7,203 nt of DNA from an uncultured Bacteroidota bacterium. Its GTDB lineage: Bacteria; Bacteroidota; Bacteroidia; UBA7662. Position numbers and translations under genes: made by a program. The notes beneath the pieces are model-generated. The model made no database searches. It had not been told where the DNA came from and saw nothing but the letters and a program-made list of their open reading frames with translations. Positions 1 through 5,247 of the stretch are shown here, piece by piece (the first letter of the stretch is position 1; the number at the start of each line of letters is the position of its first letter). The stretch spans positions 1 to 7,203 of the forward strand of contig CAIOCC010000093.1 in the NCBI GenBank assembly GCA_903856555.1. The letters are read 5' to 3'.

Positions 1-2109
1 GCCCAAGGCACCAAGTCCCTGCCCAAAGCCAAATCGACCAAAGAGCGTAAATCATTGACAACCCCTGAGCCAACGGCTCCCTTGGACCGAAGCGTTCGCC
101 CTGCAGCGGGTCCAGCTCCAGAGATTCGTTGGGCAGAAGCCGAGCGTTGGGAGTTGCCCAATGGTCTCAAAGTCTTTTTGGTTCGTAACACCAAACTCCC
201 CAGGGTCTCTGTTTCCTTGGTCTGGGACTACGATCCCGTTGCCGAAGGTTCCAAAGCAGGCGTCTCGGCACTCACCGGTGAAATGATTCGCAGTGGAACC
301 CGCGATAAATCCAAGGAAGCCTTGGACGAGGCCATCGACGGCCTGGGTGCCACCCTGTCCACTTCGTCCAATGGACTCTACGCCTCCTGCTTGAGCCGTA
401 ACACAGCTCCATTGATGGGACTCATTGGAGAAATGCTGACCCAACCTGCCTACCGAGCCCCGGAATTGGAGCGTCTGCGTAAGCAGTCCATTTCTGGTTT
501 GGAAAGCGAACAGACCAATGCCGAATCCGTTGCTGCCCGCGTTCTTCCTCGTTTGCTTTATGGCTCGACCCATCCCTACGGTGAAATCCAAACGCAGAAA
601 GGCCTTGAATCCATTCAACTCCAGGATTGCGAAAATTTCAGGGACCGTTACCTCCGTCCCAACGTGGCTTATTTGGCCTTGGTAGGCGATATCGATCGGG
701 CCACTGCCGAGTCATTGACCCGCGAACATCTGGGGCCATGGGCTGCTGCCGAGGTACCGACCCACAAATACCCGGTTCCTACCAACCCTAACGGTGTCAG
801 GGTTGTGATGGTCGATCGTCCTTTGGCTGTCCAAACGGTGATTCGTATTGCAAACACCGTCCAATTGGTGCCGGGTTCTCCCGACTACATCCCATCGTCG
901 GTGATGAATACCATTCTGGGTGCCAGCGATGCCCGACTCTTTGATAACCTTCGAGAAACCCACGGTTATACCTACGGTGCCTATTCTTCGCTAACCAAGG
1001 ATCCCTTGGTCGGGCAGTTCCGAGCCTATGCTCAAGTACGTAATGCCGTGACGGACAGTGCGATTCGTGAGTTTTTTTATGAATTAAATCGGATTCGGGA
1101 CACCTTGGTACCCGCGGACGAACTCCAAGGGGTCCAGAATTACCTCAACGGGACTTTTTCTATTTCGTTGCAGAATCCTCAAACGGTGGCCGGTTTTTAT
1201 ATCGACCAGGAGCGCTACCGCATGTCCCCTACCTATTACAGAAATTATTTGCAGGACTTGGCCCAAGTTGATCAGGAGGCCGTTCAGTCCATGGCCCGCA
1301 AAATGATTCAGCCCGGGTCCTGTGTTGTTTTGTGTGTTGGCAAAGGCAGCGAAATCGCACCCAAACTTCGTTCCATGGACAGCGATGGCGTGATTGAATG
1401 GATGGATTGGAATGGTGAAATGGCACCGGATCCTACAGCGCTGAAATTACCGGAGGGAACCACCCTAACATCCGTCCTCGAAAAGTACATTGTCAAGACC
1501 GGAGGCACCAAGAATTGGTCCAAAGTAAAGGGTCTTCGCACCACAATGGCGGCCACCCTTCAAGGGATGAATCTTGAAATGACCCAGACCAAGCGGAGCA
1601 AACCCGCTGCTTCTCTGACGAAGGTTCGTCTCAACAGTTCCATGGAACTATCATCGGATTTGTATTTCAATGGAAAAATGTCCCGCAAGTCCATGCAGGG
1701 AACCAAAGAAGTGGACGGTGAAGAACTGGCACACGAAGCCATGGAAGCGACCCCCCTCCCCGAAATGGCTTGGTTGAACGGCGTTCATTCCAAACTAAGC
1801 CTGGCCGGTGCCGTCATGGTAGACGGACAACTCTGTGCCAAATTGGACTGGAAATTTGAGAATGGAACCCTGGAGAGCCATGTTTACAACCTCCAGACCG
1901 GACTGAAAGTCCAATCCATTCGGGTTTCCAAGGGTCCCGACGGCAAGGATGCTTTGTCAACGACGGCCTACGATGATTACAGGGATTTGGGCAAAGGTCT
2001 CCAAGTCCCTCACAAGGTCAAGATCAGCATGGGACCTGAATCCATTGAATTCAACCTCACCGAGGGGATCTTAAATCCTCGGTTGAGCGACGCAGATTTT
2101 AAGCACTAA
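1..2109 (+). CDS. Inactive M16-family peptidase homologue with LolA-like C-terminal domain (5' partial)
   Basis: The frame is open from base 1 to the TAA at 2107-2109. The first possible start, TTG at 55, is therefore not convincing, and the true start and a probable signal peptide lie left of the window. After a low-complexity Lys/Pro/Ser-rich stretch comes an L-D-R-S-x-R-P-A-A-G-P-A-P-E-I lead typical of Bacteroidota M16B proteins. Two M16 lobes follow (about nt 140-1430). The zinc motif HxxEH is replaced by A-L-T-G-E (268-282), so this should be the non-catalytic subunit. The substrate-binding Arg/Tyr pair of the second lobe is kept in L-R-E-T-H-G-Y-T-Y (Arg 952-954, Tyr 973-975). About 220 further residues (1438-2106) resemble the lipoprotein-carrier (LolA-like) domain often attached to this subfamily; that part is from memory of the family. 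Expected location is the periplasm or outer membrane. Inference: a catalytic HxxEH partner gene lies just upstream. Family assignment is confident; substrate unknown. Confidence 0.9.
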   Translation, partial: AQGTKSLPKAKSTKERKSLTTPEPTAPLDRSVRPAAGPAPEIRWAEAERWELPNGLKVFLVRNTKLPRVSVSLVWDYDPVAEGSKAGVSALTGEMIRSGTRDKSKEALDEAIDGLGATLSTSSNGLYASCLSRNTAPLMGLIGEMLTQPAYRAPELERLRKQSISGLESEQTNAESVAARVLPRLLYGSTHPYGEIQTQKGLESIQLQDCENFRDRYLRPNVAYLALVGDIDRATAESLTREHLGPWAAAEVPTHKYPVPTNPNGVRVVMVDRPLAVQTVIRIANTVQLVPGSPDYIPSSVMNTILGASDARLFDNLRETHGYTYGAYSSLTKDPLVGQFRAYAQVRNAVTDSAIREFFYELNRIRDTLVPADELQGVQNYLNGTFSISLQNPQTVAGFYIDQERYRMSPTYYRNYLQDLAQVDQEAVQSMARKMIQPGSCVVLCVGKGSEIAPKLRSMDSDGVIEWMDWNGEMAPDPTALKLPEGTTLTSVLEKYIVKTGGTKNWSKVKGLRTTMAATLQGMNLEMTQTKRSKPAASLTKVRLNSSMELSSDLYFNGKMSRKSMQGTKEVDGEELAHEAMEATPLPEMAWLNGVHSKLSLAGAVMVDGQLCAKLDWKFENGTLESHVYNLQTGLKVQSIRVSKGPDGKDALSTTAYDDYRDLGKGLQVPHKVKISMGPESIEFNLTEGILNPRLSDADFKH

Positions 2110-2660
2110 GGGTTCGTTCCGGGGCTATAGTCCCGGGGTGGAACATCCTGAAAGATGGATCGAAGTTCGTGGGCCTCGCTGGGTTTCATGCGACCCCCGA
2201 GGACCAAACGCAATTGACGGCGGCGCAAGGCCCCTTCGTATTGCTGAACTTCCTCGGGAGTTTCGGGCTGCAAATCCGGAACGGCGGTCGGTTGACCTGC
2301 ATCGTCCACCGCCACAAAGGTGAAATAGGCTTGATTGCATAGGTGACGAATTCCTTGTGGGATATTCTCGCACCAAACCTCCAAGCGAACTTCCATAGAC
2401 GTTTGAAAAGCCCGGGTCACCGTGGCGGTCATATTGACCAGGTTTCCCAAACGGATGGCCCGGTTGAAACTCACATTGTCCACGCTGGCCGTAACAACGA
2501 TTCGGTTGGCATGTTTTTGGGCCGCAATGGCGGCACAGATATCCATCCAATGCAATAGGCGCCCCCCCATCAGGTTGTTGAGCGTATTGGTGTCGTTAGG
2601 CAGAACCAGCTCGTTCATAACAGTCTGGGAATGCGTGGGGGTTTTGGTAAGTCGTGTCAT
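2106..2660 (-). CDS. Acyl-CoA thioesterase, hotdog fold (YciA/ACOT type)
   Basis: This 184-residue protein is a single-hotdog-domain acyl-CoA hydrolase that splits acyl-CoA into free acid and CoA in the cytoplasm. The signature L-P-N-D-T-N-T-L-N-N-L-M-G-G-R-L-L-H-W-M-D (about residues 20-40) contains the Asn/Gly-Gly region and the Asp40 expected to be catalytic in the YciA/BACH group. A second block, A-S-V-D-N-V-S-F (about 58-65), then R-A-F-Q-T-S-M-E-V (about 84-92), match the central helix and strands. The tail A-L-R-R-R-Q-L-R-L is typical of the Bacteroidota members. The ATG at 2660 is chosen because it forms a TAATG junction with the upstream gene; a later Met15 sits too close to the domain. 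No Shine-Dalgarno is visible, so translation probably depends on coupling. It is the last gene of the operon, and its TAG (2106-2108) overlaps the stop of the convergent M16 gene. Family confident; chain-length preference cannot be read from sequence. Confidence 0.92.
   Translation of the reverse strand: MTRLTKTPTHSQTVMNELVLPNDTNTLNNLMGGRLLHWMDICAAIAAQKHANRIVVTASVDNVSFNRAIRLGNLVNMTATVTRAFQTSMEVRLEVWCENIPQGIRHLCNQAYFTFVAVDDAGQPTAVPDLQPETPEEVQQYEGALRRRQLRLVLGGRMKPSEAHELRSIFQDVPPRDYSPGTNP
2115..2140 (+). terminator. GC-rich stem-loop just after the M16 stop codon (possible terminator without U-tract)
   Basis: Bases 2119-2125 (CCGGGGC) pair with 2130-2136 (GTCCCGG) around a TATA tetraloop. Wobble pairs extend the stem to 2115/2140. 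The G-U pairs exist only in the + strand RNA and become C-A mismatches on the other strand, so the structure favours the M16 transcript. It starts 5 bases after the M16 stop and lies inside the last codons of the convergent thioesterase gene. No run of T follows on either strand, so it is not a classical intrinsic terminator. It may only stabilise the mRNA 3' end, or be a chance result of the coding sequence. Confidence 0.3.
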
Positions 2661-2662
2661 TA
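2660..2662 (-). other. TAATG stop/start junction, T9SS protein gene to thioesterase gene
   Basis: On the minus strand the TAA of the secreted-protein gene (2662-2660) shares its last A with the ATG of the thioesterase gene (2660-2658). The preceding sequence has no AGGAGG-like element. This fixes the thioesterase start and suggests termination-reinitiation coupling. Confidence 0.75.
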
Positions 2663-4519
2663 GGGAACCAAGATTTTGAAACGATGAAGATGCCCATCTT
2701 GGGTGAGCACTTCCAAAAGGTAAAGTCCGGTTGTTGGAATCCTGCTGGGTCGAAAGGCCCAGCGACGAGCAACATCGGATGAATCATTCAAGGGGTCCAT
2801 TGCTTCGGTTAGACCGGCTATGGTTTGACCGCTCGAACCGAACATGTTGATCCGCAATGGTTGGGAAAAACTTTCGAAGATCCAAGGCTCCTGTTGAGCA
2901 TTCCAGGGATTGGGGTAACATTTATTCGGCATTCGAGTATTTGCAGGTGCAATCGAAGCGGGGTAACGAAAGGGCCCTCCCAAGACCGGCCGTATCATCC
3001 AAGATCCGGCAATCGACGATTCCTCCCAGATGCCTTGGGTATTAAACCATCGGTTGTAACGGACCAGCGTGTCGTTACGGTCCAAACCAATGTTCAGCAG
3101 ACCGGGGGTTTCTTGTTGCCAACCCACATAAAAGGAGTCGGATACGGGCAGCGGTGGCTCGATACCAAAAAACACAAAATGACCGATGCTATCTCCGTAT
3201 ACCGGACGATACGGAATGCTTGAGCGATAAAGCTCCGTGGCACCCCGGCCTCTTTCTTGGACTTGAGACCAGACCTTGAGCACAAAGAGCTCGTTGGAAG
3301 CGTTGGCAGCCGCTTGGGTGAAATACATCCAAACACCCCTCAGTGAATCGGGCCTGGCCAACCAAAACTTATTTGCGACTGAACCCGCCACCACATTGAT
3401 GCCATACCCGGTCTCGGCCGTTCCATCATCATAGGCCAGGTAATTCCACCATCGAACCCGTTCGCGCAATGTATCGTTGGCTGGATTCACATCCCCGTTC
3501 GCTTGCGTTCCGTATTCCAAAACCAGATCAACGCTATCCCCACCGGCGATTGGAACATCAAAACGGGGATAAACCATCCCAAAATTTTGGGCTGTACCCA
3601 GATTGGGTAAGTTGAGGACAGGACTGCTAAACCAGGGAGCTCCAACCCCGTCTTGAAAAACTCGGTAACGATGGTTCACCGATGTTGCAACACCGTTGTT
3701 GTTTAAATCGTACCCATGCAAGGGGTTAAGGAAACGCAAGGTATCCGCCATGAATTGATCAAAGGGCATACTTCGGTAAGGCCGGAGATAGGTCGCATTG
3801 GTATGAACCGGAGAGACATCGTTGCGCAAGGAATCCCCTGCATTGCGGCCACTGGCAAGTCGAACATAGTCCAAATGCCAAACATCCACCAAACCCGTCA
3901 AAGAACCGTAAGAAGACCAGCGCATTGCAAAGCCATCGTATAGAAATCCGGTATCTCGAACAGGAACCATGACGGTTCGAAAAGGCTGCAAGGTCCCTCC
4001 CAAAGCAAACCAAACCCTTTGCCAAAGACCTGAACGCGTGCTGAATTCCAGCAAAAACGAATCCACCGGCTCCGGGGACTCACACCAGCCCGCTGGCTGA
4101 TACGCAAAACTGAGGTACAAGGAATCTTGAGGCCCGTACGAACCCAATCGAATCGGGAGGGATTGCAAACGATCGGCGCGTCCCACCGCTAGCAAGGACG
4201 AAGCATCGTACGGGTAACCGGCCGAGTCCAATCCGTCAAAGGTCACAAAACCCTGGGATGGGGGCCGAACCGCCATATCGTTGTTACGGTAAACGGAAGC
4301 ATCGATCCAACGTGCGTTGCTGGCACGGGGACCGGCATACGAAAAATCATCCTCGAAAGGCAAGTCCAAGGTGTCGTTGAGTCGCAAAAAACCAGAGGAG
4401 GAGGACCCCAAGGCCAGAGGATTTCTTCGAGGTGCAAAGGTTCCCTCCTGCCCCCAAGCACTGAGGCAACCCAACAGACCGGCTATCCAAACCGGTAGCA
4501 TAATTAATCGGCTAACCAT
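2660..4519 (-). CDS. Secreted protein with C-terminal type IX secretion (type A) sorting domain
   Basis: This 619-residue exported protein has no enzymatic domain I recognise. It starts with a signal peptide: Arg4, a hydrophobic core about 5-19, and a likely cleavage before Gln24 (A-W-G/Q). The middle is rich in Tyr, Trp, Asp, Gly and Ser with many short predicted beta segments, as in cell-surface or secreted beta-sandwich proteins. A segment reading Y-L-A-Y-D-D-G-T-A-E-T-G-Y-G marks the second half. The last 88 residues (nt 2660-2926) fit a type A sorting domain: C-Y-P-N-P-W, a central L-R-I-N-M-F-G-S-S-G-Q strand pair, and the terminal G-L-Y-L-L-E-V then R-F-K-I-L-V-P. Family knowledge: such domains direct export across the outer membrane by the T9SS and are usually cleaved on the way. 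The start at 4519 is preferred over ATG 4501 because only the longer form has a positive n-region, although it overlaps the upstream gene by 16 bases. Role unknown; an adhesin or surface protein is possible but unproven. Confidence 0.85.
   Translation of the reverse strand: MVSRLIMLPVWIAGLLGCLSAWGQEGTFAPRRNPLALGSSSSGFLRLNDTLDLPFEDDFSYAGPRASNARWIDASVYRNNDMAVRPPSQGFVTFDGLDSAGYPYDASSLLAVGRADRLQSLPIRLGSYGPQDSLYLSFAYQPAGWCESPEPVDSFLLEFSTRSGLWQRVWFALGGTLQPFRTVMVPVRDTGFLYDGFAMRWSSYGSLTGLVDVWHLDYVRLASGRNAGDSLRNDVSPVHTNATYLRPYRSMPFDQFMADTLRFLNPLHGYDLNNNGVATSVNHRYRVFQDGVGAPWFSSPVLNLPNLGTAQNFGMVYPRFDVPIAGGDSVDLVLEYGTQANGDVNPANDTLRERVRWWNYLAYDDGTAETGYGINVVAGSVANKFWLARPDSLRGVWMYFTQAAANASNELFVLKVWSQVQERGRGATELYRSSIPYRPVYGDSIGHFVFFGIEPPLPVSDSFYVGWQQETPGLLNIGLDRNDTLVRYNRWFNTQGIWEESSIAGSWMIRPVLGGPFRYPASIAPANTRMPNKCYPNPWNAQQEPWIFESFSQPLRINMFGSSGQTIAGLTEAMDPLNDSSDVARRWAFRPSRIPTTGLYLLEVLTQDGHLHRFKILVP
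4504..4519 (-). other. 16-bp gene overlap, PASTA gene to T9SS protein gene
   Basis: The TAA of the PASTA gene is at 4506-4504, while the preferred ATG of the next gene is at 4519-4517. A second in-frame ATG at 4501-4499 sits 2 bases after the stop and could be used by reinitiation. That start would remove the only basic residue of the signal peptide n-region. No Shine-Dalgarno precedes either start. Confidence 0.6.
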
Positions 4520-5247
4520 AAGTCCACAAAATCCAACGCACGAATCTGCGATCCATTGCCCCCCGCCATGGGACGTTGACGTACGATAAGGGCCTGGGTG
4601 CTATCCGCAATCGAACCCATGTAATAAACCGAACCCAGGGACAAAGAGGATTCAGCCAAAAAAATCCTGGCCTCGTCCAAGGTCAAACCGGTTAGGTTGG
4701 GGACTTCGACCAGGGAATCGGAATTGTTAAACCCTACCAACAAATCGATCACGCTTCCTTTGGGTAACATTTGACCCGTACGCACCTCTCGACCCTTGTA
4801 TTGACCTCCAAGAACGACTTGGTGGGCCAGGTCCGGCTTCATAATTAACTGCCCTACGACAAAGCCCTTGTTGGTCAAATCCATGGTGGCTTTTCGGAGC
4901 GATAAGTCCGTCAAATTTGGAACGGGCATCGAAGGCAAATCCGAAAGATTCAAGGTCAGATAAACCGTGCGCCCGCTTTTGACCTTAAAACCTGTTTCAG
5001 GATCGCTCATCACGACCGCGGCAGGGTCCAAGCCTTCGGCGAAAACAGAATCCACCACCATGACCTGAAGGCCTCGCTCTTCCAATTCCCGCTGGGCGTC
5101 CTCGATCGAAAGGCCTCGAAGGGGCGGAACCGCAATGGCATCACCGTGCGATGTGTACCACCCCAATACACCCCATACAATCAGGGCCAGGACGGCATTA
5201 ACACCAACAAATACCAACAAAAATCGTCGAAAGGGATGCTGCATCAT
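4504..5247 (-). CDS. Membrane-anchored PASTA-domain protein (three PASTA repeats, no kinase)
   Basis: This 247-residue single-pass protein has a short basic N-terminus (F-R-R at 6-8), one transmembrane helix (about 9-30) and an extracytoplasmic part made almost wholly of three PASTA repeats: about 38-101, 107-175 and 182-246. Each opens with a V-P-x-L or V-P-N-L motif followed by a helix of D/E-A type: S-I-E-D-A, S-L-R-K-A, T-L-D-E-A. Each ends near a P-x-x-G-x-x-V strand. PASTA domains are known from Ser/Thr kinases and penicillin-binding proteins, where they can bind muropeptides or act as spacers. Neither a kinase nor a transpeptidase domain is present here. The gene starts inside the end of the ligase gene (ATGA overlap), which suggests a linked cell-wall role. 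Inference: a periplasmic scaffold or sensor for peptidoglycan. An alternative start one codon later (ATGATG) would change nothing of substance. Confidence 0.9.
   Translation of the reverse strand: MMQHPFRRFLLVFVGVNAVLALIVWGVLGWYTSHGDAIAVPPLRGLSIEDAQRELEERGLQVMVVDSVFAEGLDPAAVVMSDPETGFKVKSGRTVYLTLNLSDLPSMPVPNLTDLSLRKATMDLTNKGFVVGQLIMKPDLAHQVVLGGQYKGREVRTGQMLPKGSVIDLLVGFNNSDSLVEVPNLTGLTLDEARIFLAESSLSLGSVYYMGSIADSTQALIVRQRPMAGGNGSQIRALDFVDLWLAD
5244..5247 (-). other. ATGA overlap, ligase gene to PASTA gene
   Basis: On the minus strand the ATG of the PASTA gene (5247-5245) overlaps the TGA of the ligase gene (5246-5244) by the usual four-base pattern. The 20 bases before it (C-rich, ending CCCAAGCC) contain no Shine-Dalgarno, so coupled translation is the likely mechanism. 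Confidence 0.8.

Noticed and set aside
55..57. TTG as start codon of the M16 gene
   Set aside because: The frame is open for all 18 codons before it to the window edge, and the expected signal peptide is not found after it. The gene is cut by the left edge.
52..618. 188-codon open frame on the minus strand
   Set aside because: It lies wholly antisense to the clearly conserved M16 coding sequence, and its composition looks like a shadow frame with no recognisable domain.
1072..1078. Run of seven T as a possible frameshift or slippage site in the M16 gene
   Set aside because: The family-typical sequence E-F-F-Y-E-L reads straight through in one frame. The domain pattern continues on both sides.
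2825..3223. 132-codon open frame on the plus strand
   Set aside because: It is antisense to the T9SS cargo gene, which has a coherent signal peptide and sorting domain in the other direction. No family resemblance was seen.
4461..4474. Lipobox-like L-L-G-C in the signal peptide of the T9SS protein
   Set aside because: Leu at the -2 position is atypical, and a normal signal-peptidase I site (A-W-G before Gln24) follows. A T9SS cargo is not expected to be a lipoprotein as well.
4478..4496. Short inverted repeat ACCGG...CCGGT
   Set aside because: It has only five base pairs with a nine-base spacer, inside signal-peptide codons, and no associated signal. It is likely chance.
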